The position numbers and the translations under genes are program-made. The notes beneath the pieces were generated by a model. It was not told the DNA's origin and searched no databases. It saw nothing but the letters and a program-made list of their open reading frames with translations. Below are positions 1 to 11,291 of a DNA stretch of 64,000 nt, piece by piece (position 1 is the stretch's first letter; every line of letters starts with the position of its first letter). Origin of the DNA: Oegoconia quadripuncta (lineage: Eukaryota; Arthropoda; Insecta; Lepidoptera; Autostichidae); assembly GCA_949316235.1 (NCBI GenBank), contig OX438747.1, positions 25,734,618 through 25,798,617 of the forward strand. Direction: 5' to 3'.

Positions 1-59
1 ACAGGCCTACATGATGATTAGTCTGACAAATGCTTCAAACCGCACTTTTTTTTTTTATA

Positions 60-245
60 TATGAGAGGGCGGCAAGCGAGCATGCGGGTCACCTGATGGA
101 AAGCAATCACCGCCGCCCATGGACTCCCGCAACACCAAAAGGGTCACAGATGCGTTGCCGGCCTTTGAGGAAGGTGTAGGCTCGTTTCTTGAAGGTTCCA
201 ATGTCGTACTCGTTCGGGAATACCGCTGCCGGAAGTCCGTTCCAC
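60..245. repeat. Dispersed repeat, probable 3' part of a non-LTR element
   Basis: A poly-T run leads into a segment with the phrases GGGTCACCTGATGGAAAG and CGCCGCCCATGGACTCCCG. A related copy in the opposite orientation lies at about 9795-9890, where it also ends in an A/T run. Two copies plus a homopolymer end suggest a retrotransposed repeat. I see no coding potential. The family is not identified. Confidence 0.45.
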
Positions 246-1065
246 AGCACTTATTATGATTTATGACCCATACTCTCCTTGTCTGAGGAGGTTATGCCTA
301 AAAATAATGTGACAAATGTTGATATGAGGACAATAAATGATATGACATAACTATAAATTGAAAATGTAGAAAACCACTGATAGACTGATATCATCCAAAT
401 ACACCAAAAAATTTAAAGTTAAATATTTTTTAAACGGCTTAACCGAATTTCGTCGAACATGGCTAAGCACCTGGCTCCTCGTTTAGTGTTTAATGTAAAA
501 ATAACTGCATCAAATCAGACTACGCATTACTGAGATACGTCCGGACAAAGACTGAACAAACACCTACCAAGTGAGATTGTGGTTAAACGTGTCTACAGCT
601 CTTCATTCGACTGTTATGAGCCCATAGACTGGGCTGTGAGCTCGATGGTCCAACTAGTAAATGTTATACCGACTCCAAACTATCGTCCAACAGTCAAACT
701 GTTCGTCGAACCTTCCACGTGTAAAGAGATAGTTTGTGCATGTTTGACGATGTTCGAGCGTGTTTTTTGATTGATCTTGAGTTGGGACAGATTGTGGAAG
801 TTTTTTTGCGGATTTGTCTAAAACGGTGGACACGTTTTATTTTTTTGGGATATTTTTTGGGATTTTGGCAACACTCTCTACCAACACAAATTGTTTTAGA
901 TTTTTTCTATTCGTAAACTTTATAGATAAATGTATTTAATTATGCTTTATTATTATGTATGTACGAGTATGTATTCATTTGTAATTACCCGACTGAAGTG
1001 AGGGTTATGTTTTTCGCGTATACATAGCTATGTATGTTTGTGGCCTTACAGCACCCAAACGGCTG
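246..1065. other. Intergenic stretch without a recognisable gene
   Basis: AT-rich sequence with only two short open frames (about 60 codons each, at 579-770 and 734-916), neither with a recognisable motif. The phrase near 545-600 (CACCTACCAAGTGAGATTG) resembles the non-LTR tail at 9645-9680, so part of this is probably decayed retrotransposon. Confidence 0.5.
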
Positions 1066-1195
1066 GATGGATTTTCATTTATGCACAGCACTTGACCTCA
1101 ATCGCACCTGATGTTAAATGAAGATGAGACCGAAGGTGGAAGCGTACTGACCCGGAATCCCCCATCTTATTTGGGGGACTGGCTATCTTAGATTA
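1066..1195 (-). mobile_element. SINE family C, 3'-end fragment
   Basis: Matches the tail half of the family seen complete at 28781-29108 and 49461-49800: TTATGCACA, then TTGACCTCAAT, then CCTGATGTTAA, then GGTGGAAGCGTACTGACCCGGAA and GGGGGACTGGCTATCTTA. The tRNA-like head is absent, so this is a 5'-truncated copy. Confidence 0.7.
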
Positions 1196-2189
1196 GATTA
1201 GTTTACGTTAGATTAGTTGAGACAGTCCAAGACTTATAGGATAAATTAAGTCACAAAAAATAAACGACAACCGCAGGAAGGGTCAAAGTTTGTCACAATG
1301 AAAAACAAATCTAATCTACAATCACAATATCGGTTTCATAGGAAAGACCTAGACCTCATCATGAGTATTCCGAAAATGTATATTACAAGTGAAACATACT
1401 ACGCAACAGGCGTGTGACGAGCTGCTGAATCACATAGGCGTTTCCATCTTTCTAATTGGCTTTGTACACTGGTCTTTTAATGTTTTAATAGGGTGGTTAT
1501 TTAAACGGTTTTATTTAGCTTCCTTTTTGTTTGTTTGTTTTTAAATGCTTTATTGTAGAAAAGAAAATAAACAAAACAAATTTACTTAAAAAATAATAAT
1601 TTGCTCGTTTGTTTCACATCTGAAAGATTTTCAATTACTTTTACAATTGAAACACAAATATCGACAATCCAATATCATGTAAACTCCTGATTTGAAGTCC
1701 TCAATCCTGATGCTGAAAGGGTACTGTCTGTCTAAACCGTGAGGATCGAGGATCTGTCGATTATAAATTTTAGAACATTGAACAAAATAAAAGAAATTTC
1801 AATACAAAACTGCAGTGTTAACATACCTTAATAAAGGCCCTTCTACGATACCGGCTTGTTGCTACGGGCTACGGACAATGCTACGGGCGAGCTACGGAAT
1901 ATTGGGGAAACTTCGGGAACATGGTAAGTACGGCACGATGGGCGATCCTAACTCACTCACCCTTGTCACGATTTTGACGCAGCTCCAAGGCTAAATCAGC
2001 TAATAAATTAACTGCCTAGGTGGATACTTCGTTTTTTTTTATAAAATCTTTGCACATACACACAGCGCCATCTAATTCCACACTAAGCAACTAGGCTTAT
2101 ATTATAGATACCAGATAGTTGATAAACTACACAAATACATATTTTTTTTTGGAAATAAATAAATACATATATAAATCAAAAACATCCAT

Positions 2190-2460
2190 AACTTGCGAAC
2201 AGAATTGAACCTACACACAGCGCCATCTAGTTCCACAATAAGCAACTATAGGCTTGTGTTGTGGATACCAGATGGTTGATATACTACATAAATTCATTTG
2301 TTTTTGTAAATAAATAGGTACTTATTATAAATGAAAACATCCATAACTCGGGTACACATGTCGGTATTCATCACACAAACATATGCCCCGAGCGGGATTC
2401 GAACCCGCGAGTTTTTAGTATAGTGGTCAGAGTTTCTAACCACTACACCAAACAGGTTGT
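2190..2460 (-). mobile_element. tRNA-derived SINE, family B
   Basis: The reverse complement shows a tRNA-like head (TTTGGTGTAGTGGTTAG as box A, GGTTCGAATCCCGC as box B at about 2393-2410). After the head come an AT-rich body and a tail with the phrase CTAGATGGCGCTGTGTG. A second tail copy lies just beside it (about 2055-2190), so the 3' half is duplicated. The same family occurs at 10280-10470 and 39250-39505. Confidence 0.75.
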
Positions 2461-4129
2461 AGTATAGCGAGTCATAAATTGAAAATTTAGAAGATCGCTG
2501 CGGAACTAAACATTAATTAAGATCTTCCAGGTAAGATTGTACAAGGTTATATTTTATTGTATACCTGAAACCTGAAATTAGTTTGATCAGAAGCACGTAT
2601 AGCATCGGTTCCGGCTATAAAAATATGCGGTTATTTTTTTACAATTATTATGAAGTTAAATATCTTTGAAACGGTTGAACCGGGTATCATAAATGATCAA
2701 AAAACTTTTCCCCTGGTCTAATCCCAACTATCCCAATATCCCGATATATATATGTCGTAGATAGCGAGAAATTAGCGATAGAATTAATTATTCGAACGGT
2801 CAACTGACTATCATAGTACGCGGTTAATGGGAACTAAACCCTGGTGGCGCTAGTATCGCCGGAAATGGCGCGGTGACGACGTTAACAGTTATATTAGGTT
2901 ACATCGAAATTGCACTAGACACATCAACGACCCTGAGTTACTCTGATTGCTGACTATCACTGACGCTTGAAGAATCCGGTGAGTCGTTACTGAATAAGAC
3001 TTTGATCATGGAATTTGAGCAAAGAGGAACTATAGACAAGGTACGGCTGAGTTCCACAGAGTGCACGCGGGGGCCAAGTTGTATGGCACGAGGGGCGTGC
3101 ACATGTTTTCTCTTCAAAAGAAAGCATCTCAGGTTCCATTGATCATAATCGAATATGAATACGTTGTCGATTTGCCTATAGTAGTTTGCAATAATATCGC
3201 TTTTGCCCGAGCCACCCTTTACCACGCGACTGGCACCGTCCCGATCGCTAGTAACGCCCACCCATTTACGACATATATTTTTGTGAGAGAAAATTAAAAC
3301 TTTTAGTACCTATTTGTATTGGTATCGTAGTCATTCGGGCACACACACGAATAGCGACTTTTTTTAATAATTTAGAGATAGAGAAGAGATCAGTGCATCA
3401 CAGTGAAGCTATGGAAAAATCCGCTACGGATTCACATTGTTTACTTTCCACGGTAAAGCTGAGATCACGTGAGGAAATTGACTGTTTGCCTCTATTATGG
3501 ACTATTGTTAGAGCAATTATTGTAAATATAATAATGACCTCGACTCCATATATGTAGAATAGCACATCAACATTGACATTCAGAGAACAAAGTGCAGTTC
3601 AGTCTTGCAAAAACAAATTTAAACAAATTTAAATAAAGATTAATACAGGTATAATATATATTATAGATAGATAGATAGATAAAGCGTTTATTTGCATATT
3701 ACCGAAACACATACAAAAATATTCGACGCAACAATCATTCTGTTTAATGTTCTTCTTATAAAATGTAGCCTTATTTCACAGTAATAAAAGTAACAACAAA
3801 AATTAAGTACAACTGTTACATCTTATAATAGAGTTGTATGTGTATCTGTACCACAAATGGGCCATCGCTCAGTGTGGATCCTCACTTTTTTCAATAACAA
3901 CCATAAGTGTGTATTCTATAAAGATCATGTTGTACGGTGGTGTATAGTAATTGTATGGATAATGATACTCCTTTAAAATAATAATTGTCAAAAGTGGGCT
4001 TAACATAATTAATTAAATACCCACAACGCGAACGAATCAATATATCTGTGAGCAGCTACCGCTAAGCTTCTTTTGTATTTCTAGCAGATGTGCTTTAATT
4101 CGCTTCTTAAAAGAGAAGAGAGGTACAGT

Positions 4130-4380
4130 CGACGACACTACGAGAGTAGCACTACGAGTGCAAGCTGACCGCATGACGCCATCGGAGATGTGAACGCAGC
4201 GAGACCTACACTAGTCGCATGACAGGCGGGATAAACTTTTATGTTGTGCGAGATATTTATCCTGCTCTTTCGTTTGGACGAAATATATGTACAAACTATC
4301 CCACTCTGACTCCTACGTCGCGCGCGACAAACGATGTCATGCTACGGGGGCAGGAGTACAATCGCGCTAAGTTTGAACGA
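4130..4380 (-). repeat. Dispersed repeat (GTCCAAACGAA family)
   Basis: Contains, in reverse orientation, the phrase TATTTCGTCCAAACGAA next to CAGGACAAATAT and CGTCGCGCGCGACA. The same phrases recur at 28054-28150, 43905-44000 and 44990-45110. Repeated occurrence supports a transposable element, but I cannot see clear termini or assign a class. Confidence 0.5.
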
Positions 4381-4427
4381 TAATACCAAAAGTAAATCAT
4401 AACCACAAACGTTACGTGGTTTAACCG

Positions 4428-4752
4428 CCTCCGTGGCTCAATGTAAACAACATAGGATTTACGAATCGGAGGTCGCGGGTTCGGTCACCAGCGGGGTACA
4501 ATGTTTAGTACTCGGTTTGGTTGGTGGTAGGGCATTTTAAATGTCCGCCTGGCTAGCTACCACCATCTTATCAAAATCTGCCGCCAAACAGCAATGTTAA
4601 TAGCATTGTTGTGTTCCGGTTGTCAGAGATAAGATAGCCAGTTCCCCAAATATTTGGGTTCCCAGGTCAGTACGCTTCCACCTTCTGCCTCATCTTCAGT
4701 TTACATCAGGTGTAATTGAGGTCAAGTTCTAATCCGTTGTGCATAAAAAAAA
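4428..4752 (+). mobile_element. SINE family C, nearly full length
   Basis: Begins with a tRNA-like head (CCGCCTCCGTGGCTCAATG, then a box B near GGGTTCGGTCACC) and runs through CCACCATCTTATC and GGTCAGTACGCTTCCACC to a 3' A-run after TTGTGCAT. About 325 bp. It is one of roughly a dozen copies in the window and one of four that keep the head. Confidence 0.8.
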
Positions 4753-5921
4753 ACGTTAAACACATTTCTAAACCAAAAGCAAAATCGTTCCATTGGCCGG
4801 CTTATAAAAGTCCTACAATCATCGTGCGGCCGCGTAGGTATACCTACAACATTAAATCCCAATAATTTTGCCCATATGGGCTAATAATCTACCAACTCGT
4901 GTGGGATGACTTATAATAGGTCGTTCAAAAATGTTAGAGGTTAGCTTGAACAGTTTTTCTATTCAGGGACCCATTTATGAATTTTTATTAAGCTATTTTT
5001 TATTAAAGTGCAGTGTGTGAGCGTTAACCGTACTTTTTAACTGATTTACCGAGATATTGTATTGTCGTATTGATGTTATTACTTTAGTTAAATTCATGTT
5101 TTGCAGATTCCTCAGTTCAGATGTTAATGAATTGAGGGCTCAAGCTAAACCGCCATAAATCTGTTATATCGCATTCTTAGGATTTGGGAATTTCTTAATT
5201 TATTTAAATTCTCAAATAAAAATTATAATCCGAGGGATAGTACTTTCTAAGATTTAGGTTATGCCACTTTAGGCAGGTGTCAGAATTGAGAGCCCAAGTT
5301 ATTTGATCACATTTAGGACATTTAAGAATCTTTGCTTAAGGTTTTACCTATTTTTTACTAAAAATCCCTGTAAGTGTTATCTCATTTCGCATTAATTAGA
5401 AAAATGGGCACTCAATCCAGATGCATACTTGCAAATTTATGGGTGAGGCCCATTAGCAGAAGATGTTCTGTAGCTTCCCATCACACAGCCAGTACGCCTG
5501 TTGGAATTACTGTACTGAATCAATTTCTGTCAACTTGTTGACGTAGACAGAAGCGGAGTACTATTTTCCGATTGGCCCTGCCCTGCCTGAATAGCACACG
5601 CATGGCATAAGGGGCGAGCTCGACTCGAAGTTGAAGAAAAGAGCAATACTGCTTAATGAACTAAAGTTCGGGGGCGAAGCAGCGTTTTTATGTAAAGTCA
5701 AGCCCCAGAAGGGGGAGAATTGACCATAGGGAAAGAACTCTGCGTAAGTACCGAGCTCATCTCTCTACGATTCGGCCCGATACCCATGATGGTTGATGTA
5801 GCTGTGGGAAGGTGGAGGGTTTGGTCCTGCCCTGTTATATAACAATAAAACAGAACCAATCAAAGTCGAATAAGCTGGCTGGAGTAGCCAATTAGATTCG
5901 AAGCTTGTAGTCATCAGTTTT
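4753..5921. other. Intergenic stretch upstream of the non-LTR element
   Basis: No open frame of useful length and no recognisable repeat termini. The 5540-5880 part is less AT-rich and could belong to the 5' region of the degraded non-LTR element that follows, but I see no endonuclease motif in it. Confidence 0.4.
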
Positions 5922-8007
5922 GTGATCCTTGTGTTTCACAGATGTCCGTCGCCTGTTATTATAACGAAGAATGAATTCGACTCAGTTTTTAAAACAAAAT
6001 TAATAAAAATTAATGATGGCTTGAAGTTTAGTGACTGGGCCACAGTGGGCATACATCGAAGTAGAGAAAAACTTTACGAGCTATATGAAGAAAAAACAAT
6101 AAATCAGAATGAGCTTTTTGTAAACTATGTCAGGAGCTACTCAAAGCTATTTAAGCAAGTATGTACGATAGCCAAATCGATGTTCGTTCGTAACAAGATT
6201 ATAAGTAGCTCAAACCTGATTAAGACGACCTGGCAAGTAATCAACTCTGAAACTGGAAAAGTCAAAACTCGTAGTTTCGATTACCAAATTAACGTAGAAG
6301 GTCAAACATTAACTAATGCTCCTGAAATCGCGGACGCGTTTGAAAGTTTTTTCACTAACATTCCAGTATCGATAACTAGGTCTCTTAATTCTTCCCCCAC
6401 TCTCGCTGAATTATTACTAAAACAAAATGTAACCGAATGTACCGATGTATTTAAATTTCATCACGTTACACCATTATGTATTATTAAGACATTTAAATCT
6501 TTAAATATGAAAAGGACAGCGGATCTTCATGGTCTATCAGTTAAAATAATTAGTTTTATTATAGAGGATATTGCTCCTCATTTAGCTATTATCTTCAACC
6601 AGTGTACTAATAATGGTGTGTTTCCTGATATGATGAAGCATAGTAAAGTAATTCCGTTATTTAAGTCTGGTGATACTCAAGTTCGTACAAACTTCCGACC
6701 GATCTCAATTTTACCGACTTTAAGTAAAATATTTGAAAGCTTAATTTTAAATCAATTGCTCTCACATTTCAATTTGAATAATTTGATTACAACCAAACAA
6801 TTTGGTTTCACTAAGGGACGTTCGACAACAGATGCCGGTATTGAGTTGTTACAACATATTTTTGATGCCTGGGAGGGTTCACAGGACGCCCTTGGCATCT
6901 TTTGTGATCTGTCCAAGGCTTTCGATTGCGTCCACCATGACATCTTAATTATGAAACTACACCATTATGGCGTCCAGGGCCAAGCACTCAGCCTAATGAA
7001 ATCATATCTACGTGATCGAATTCAAAGGGTTGATATCAATGGAGAGAGATCATCAGGATCTGCAGTTAGCATGGGCGTACCGCAGGGTTCAATACTGGGA
7101 CCATTCCTATTTTTAGTTTATATCAACGATTTACCTCACCTCGCTAAGGAAAGACACGAGATCGTATTGTTTGCTGATGACACTTCTTTAATATTTAAAG
7201 TTGACAGATATCAATTAGCATATGACGAAGTGAATAATGCTGTCTCAAAAATAGTCGAATGGTTCACAGTCAATAACTTGCTCCTTAATGAGAACAAAAC
7301 CAAATGTCTTAGATTTTCATTACCTAATGTTGAACAGGTTGCCACCAAAATAAGAATTAAACATGAACAGTTGGAACTTGTGGACACAACTGTATTCCTT
7401 GGTATGACTTTAGATTCTCGGTTACAGTGGGGACCCCATATTAAAAAACTAATGAAAAGACTCAGTTCTGCCGCATATGCTGTTAAGAAAATTTGAAATA
7501 TCTGTGATATTGAAACAGCGCGCTTAGTCTACTTCAGCTACTTTCACAGCTTGATGTCATATGGTATCTTGCTGTGGGGAAACGCTGCTGATACAGATAG
7601 CATATTTCTCTTACAGAAACGAGCTATTCGTGCAATTTATAAATTAAGGTCAAGAGATACATTAAGACAAATATTTAAAGAAATTAATATTTTAACATTT
7701 TCGTCACAATATATATATGAAAATCTTGTATATGTTAAGAGAAATATATATTCATTCGAGAAACATTGTGACCGACATAATGTCAATACATACAAGGAGC
7801 AAAAATCAATTAGCTGTACCTTTTAGTAGACTTAGTAAAGTTAATAAGTCATTCAGAGGTCAATGTGTGCGCTTCTACAACAAGGTTCCCATGGATATAC
7901 GGAATCTTCCGCTTAATAAATTTAAACTTATTATAAAACAAAAATTATGTAAAAAGGGATATTACAAAATTTCAGACTATATTAATGAAAGTAATCCATG
8001 GGATTAA
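5922..8007 (+). pseudogene. Non-LTR retrotransposon reverse transcriptase, broken
   Basis: The conceptual protein carries the fingers and palm of a LINE reverse transcriptase in order: FRPISILPTLSKIFE, GFTKGRSTTDAG, the first catalytic aspartates in FCDLSKAFDCVHHD (about 6899-6940), MGVPQGSILGPFLF (about 7070-7110), and the FADD catalytic box (about 7169-7180). The frame is broken by an in-frame TGA at 7493-7495. It then stays in the same frame to about 7790, where a frameshift moves the C-terminal tail (ending KISDYINES) into another frame that stops at 8007. No apurinic endonuclease region is visible upstream, so the copy is 5' truncated. The C-terminal style fits the Jockey/CR1/Daphne group; the exact clade is uncertain. 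It is not expected to be active. Confidence 0.85.
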
Positions 8008-8220
8008 ACGGCTCCTCTACACGATATATAAAATTGTTGTAACCTTTCTTGATTGTACATGATTTATTGAAAAGAGACAAACCCTCTGAGTTTCTCGCTA
8101 GCTCTTCTCAGTAGTGGTCGCGTTCCGAGCTAGTGGTAGTTTAAAAAACAAATGACGTTCATAAGTGCATATTGTATTGCCTACATGAATAAATGATTTT
8201 CATTTCATTTCATTTCATGT
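8008..8220 (+). mobile_element. 3' UTR and tail of the non-LTR element
   Basis: Follows the last stop of the reverse transcriptase. It contains a GAGTTTCTCGCTAGCTCTTCT segment that recurs in related forms in the 3' ends at 28380-28420, 55870-55900 and 63320-63350. It ends in AATAAATG followed by a (CATTT)n run at about 8195-8218, which replaces a poly-A tail. Confidence 0.75.
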
Positions 8221-8834
8221 TATTAGGAGTCTGGTGTGTGGTCGAGTGTTTCTCCGACTAAGTGAGTTATTAGACTCCAAGAGGATGTCTCCAGGAGTGC
8301 GCAGTAGCAGAACGGATGCCGTTAGTCAGACGCGCCAAAATATCCACTTATCGCGATGATCGCGCATCCTGTGACGTGCGCGAATATACACTGGAGTGTA
8401 GACCGGCCGTGACCTCGATCTGAACTCTGCGACGTAAAGAGAACTCATCATCTGTTTACAACTTGTTTTCTATTATAAATCCCCTGCGTGTGTCCATGTA
8501 AACAACGTGCAAGGCTTACCAACAGAGTTCGCAGTTTAGATTCCCAGGCGGTAGGTACGACGTCGTTCCAACTGCGCCACAGGATTCCCCCTTATTTTCG
8601 AAGCTAATGAAATAATTAAGTCAAGACGATTTTTACACGATTTGTACAAATCTGAACTAAATGTAATCTAATTTATATGCAAATGTGGCGCAGCTGGAAC
8701 GATGCAGACGCCTCTAGGTCCACATTAGAGAGGCTAGTAACCACCAAGTGAAGAAACTGATTGTGGCTAGGCTGAAGAATGATGATTATGATAGTTGTGA
8801 AAAGTTACTTTCTTCAGTATCGTAACTTTTATTT

Positions 8835-9013
8835 TTTTGCACAACGGGTTGGTACTTGACCTCCATCACACCTGATGTTAAGTGAAGATGAGGTCGAAGG
8901 TGGAAGCGTACTGACCCCGGAAACCCCAAACCATTTGGAGGACTGACTATCTTATCTCTGACAACCGGAACACAACAATGCTATTAACATTGCTGCTTGG
9001 CGGCAGAACTGAA
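8835..9013 (-). mobile_element. SINE family C fragment
   Basis: Tail-first copy starting with a T-run and GCACAACGGGTTGGTACTTG, through GGTGGAAGCGTACTGAC, ending within the body at TGCTTGGCGGCAGA. The tRNA-like head is missing. Confidence 0.75.
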
Positions 9014-9159
9014 AAATTAAAATCATGAAGTGTGATAATTATTGATAGGAGTGTTACCTAGTGGCTAAATTGTATAATATTTATCTGATCCCAAGACTAT
9101 GCGACACCACTTTTCCATCTAACACACACATGCACATACACGCACCTACATACGCTATT

Positions 9160-9690
9160 TTTAAGTACTAGGAGAGCAGAATCTACTAAGGGTTGAATGG
9201 TGCCTCGTCGCCATATCCTGCGCCGCTCCTGGTCCGCCGGCAGTTCGTGAAGCTCGAACTTACTTAGCTTGTCTTACAGGATGCATTTCGGTGAGTGTGC
9301 GTTGGAATTACATAATCTTATTCCACCGTCGCCTTTACGTCTCCGGACTACTAAGCGTGGGAAGGGTTTCCACCCGTATATAGTTAATATACGTACGTAC
9401 CCGTATAAGATAAAAAATGTGACGTTTTCAAGTGATAATCTTTATCCTACGAAATAAATATTTTTTGACTTTGACTTTGACTTTGACTATACCGAACATA
9501 AAAAGTTCCGACTCTTCATTCATAATACGAACAGCCAAGGCCTCCCTGCCTGTGTCAGTCTTTCCTGAATCCTACAACCTTGAGATCTTCAAAAGCAGAG
9601 TGAATAGGCATTTACTGGGAGCGCGTGCTTAATCTTCGACCACATCGACACTTTTCTTCAGGTGAGATTGTGGTCAAACGCGTATCCAGT
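9160..9690 (+). repeat. Two non-LTR 3'-end fragments side by side
   Basis: The first (about 9160-9490) ends with CGTTTTCAAGTGATAATC, an AATAAAT and a (TTTGAC)n tail; a related tail is at 32340-32405. The second (about 9500-9690) has an open frame ending with residues NLEIFKSRVNRHLLGARA and continues into GGTGAGATTGTGGTC. The same sequence in reverse orientation occurs at 38310-38410 and 53920-54090. Both are degraded 3' ends of non-LTR elements. Confidence 0.6.
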
Positions 9691-9734
9691 TTATCATAAA
9701 AAAAATATTAATATGGTCATAGTAATATTGTTAG

Positions 9735-9920
9735 ATCCCGGGAAAGATGAATGGATTGTTTGAGGGGTGATATGAACAAAAAGAGCGTGGTAACTTTTGG
9801 TGTTGCGGGTGTCCATGGGCGGCGGTGATTACTTTCCATCAGGTGACCCGCATGCTCGTTTGCCGCTCTCTTATATAAAAAAAAAAAAAAACGACAGATA
9901 GAGGAGATTGAAAGACGACG
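9735..9920. repeat. Non-LTR debris interrupted by a dispersed repeat
   Basis: GATGAATGGATTGTTTGAGG followed by GTGATATGAACAAAAAG is a non-LTR 3' segment related to 48180-48300. It is broken after about 9795 by the repeat also seen at 60-245 (ending in a run of A), and then resumes with GACAGATAGAGGAGATTG. A second piece of the same 3' segment appears at 10195-10240. Confidence 0.5.
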
Positions 9921-9923
9921 ACG

Positions 9924-10160
9924 ACCGGTTGGTGTAGTGGGTAGTAACCCTATCAGCGAAACCAATGGTTGCGGGTTCGAATCCCGCGAGGGGTAAATGT
10001 TTGTCTGATGAATACGAACATTTATTCCCGAGTCATGGATGTTTATATAAATATTTATGCATGTTTATCCATTATCTAGTATCTATAGAACAAGCTTTGC
10101 TTAGTTTGGGACTAGATGACTAGATGGGACTAGATGTTAGTGTCCGAAATATATTTATTT
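9924..10160 (+). mobile_element. tRNA-derived SINE, family A
   Basis: Head with CGACCGGTTGGTGTAGTGG (box A) and GGGTTCGAATCCCGCGAGG (box B, about 9972-9990). The body has GTAAATGTTTGTCTGATGAA and ATTCCCGAGTCATGGATGTT, and the tail AGTGTCCGAAATATATTTATT. This is the best-preserved plus-strand copy of family A in the window. Confidence 0.85.
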
Positions 10161-10279
10161 ATATATATATATATAACAAAAAAAAAACAAAGACGATGAA
10201 TGGATTGTTTGAGGGGTGATATGACCAAAAAGGACATTGAAGTGCATTGTAATTTTTGTGCAATAAAGTATACTTGATT

Positions 10280-10470
10280 GATTGATACATTTTTTTTTGG
10301 AAATAAATACATAAATGAAAAACATCCATAACTCGAGAACACATGTCTGTATTCATCATACAAACATATGCCCCTAGCGGGATTCGAACCCGCAACCTTT
10401 GGTATAACAGTCAGTTTCTAATCACTACCAACTATATTAATTCTGTGCTACTACACCAAACAGATCGTCA
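10280..10470 (-). mobile_element. tRNA-derived SINE, family B
   Basis: Reverse-strand copy with the box B complement CGGGATTCGAACCCGC near 10378-10393 and the body phrase AACATCCATAACTCGAG. It shares the GGGGCATATGTTTG link with the family B copies at 2190-2460 and 39250-39505. Confidence 0.75.
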
Positions 10471-10929
10471 AATTAGTTGCAAAAAAATACAGATGATTTT
10501 TGTTTGTATTCTTATTGATTCGGTTCCAGTCTCAGGCAAACTGCTTTTCAATATTCCTTGAATTGTATTTCTATTTAAAATGTTATATCTTTGTGAGTAT
10601 GTGCACATGCTTCATACATACTAAGTTAGAGTGATAGTGGTTAGAATTGAATTAAAAATATAAAAACAAGCATATCAATAGGGTCTCATTATCTATTCTG
10701 GAACCACACAAAATTAAAATTCATAGCCGAGGGAGATAAGAAGTGATAGGAGGCTCATTAAATAACCTCTTCTTTTTTAAATCGGTAAACAAATAAGATA
10801 GATAAGATAAGATGTTTATTTACCAAAAAGGACCATACATAATTATACATTTGCTGTAGCGTCCACACTAGGCTAGGCCTGTATCGTGGATGCCAAAATT
10901 TCCATATTAGAGAAACAATTTCACTGGTC
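10471..10929. repeat. Intergenic stretch with a non-LTR 3' tail
   Basis: About 10795-10920 reads (reverse strand) as the 3' end of a non-LTR element: GATAAGATGTTTATTTACCA followed by GGACCATACATAATTATACA. The same tail is at 37735-37800. The rest of the stretch is unremarkable. Confidence 0.5.
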
Positions 10930-11145
10930 ATTACAACACTTACACCAATCATGTAGTCCCAAACTAAGCAAAGCTTGTATTATGGATACTAGATAACGGT
11001 TAAACATACATAAATATTTATATAAACATCCATGACTCAGGAATAAATGTTCATATTCATCACACAAACATTTACTCGTCGCGGGATTCGAACCCGCAAC
11101 CGTTGGTTTCGCTGACAGGGTCACTATCCACTACACCAATCGGTC
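10930..11145 (-). mobile_element. tRNA-derived SINE, family A
   Basis: Reverse-strand copy that lies just downstream of the RpL35A polyadenylation signals. It carries CACTTACACCAATCATGTAG, the CATGACTCAGGAATAAATGT body, the box B complement CGGGATTCGAACCCGC and the box A complement CACTACACCAATCGGTCGTC. Confidence 0.85.
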
Positions 11146-11228
11146 GTCAAGTAACATCATCTGTTAAATTAGACTTAGGGAGATAGACATGCATGCAAAT
11201 GAAACTCTACAAGTGATTTTTTTGGGCT

Positions 11229-11241
11229 TTTATTATTTATT
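11229..11241 (-). terminator. Polyadenylation signals of RpL35A
   Basis: Two AATAAA hexamers on the minus strand (TTTATT on plus at 11229-11234 and 11236-11241), 27-39 nt past the stop codon. They imply the very short 3' UTR typical of ribosomal protein mRNAs. Confidence 0.7.
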
Positions 11242-11267
11242 AGTCTTACATAATTAACAGGAGGTTC

Positions 11268-11291
11268 TTAGATCCTGGAAGGATACAGCAT
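11268..11291 (-). CDS. RpL35A: RpL35A coding exon 3 (24 nt)
   Basis: Tiny terminal exon coding MLYPSRI and TAA after a TTACAG acceptor. The heptapeptide is the expected C-terminus of L35A, which is what identifies this exon. It lies 2.9 kb from exon 2 because of nested transposons in the intron. Confidence 0.95.
   Translation of the reverse strand: MLYPSRI

Noticed and set aside
2393..2450. Possible genuine tRNA genes at the many GGTTCGAATCCCGC sites
   Set aside because: All have box A and box B but lack a full cloverleaf with acceptor stem pairing, and each is followed by the same SINE body.
2938..3297. Overlapping open frames of 107 and 78 codons on opposite strands
   Set aside because: No recognisable motif, no splice context, and both strands are equally open. 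Could be an old element but I cannot support a gene.
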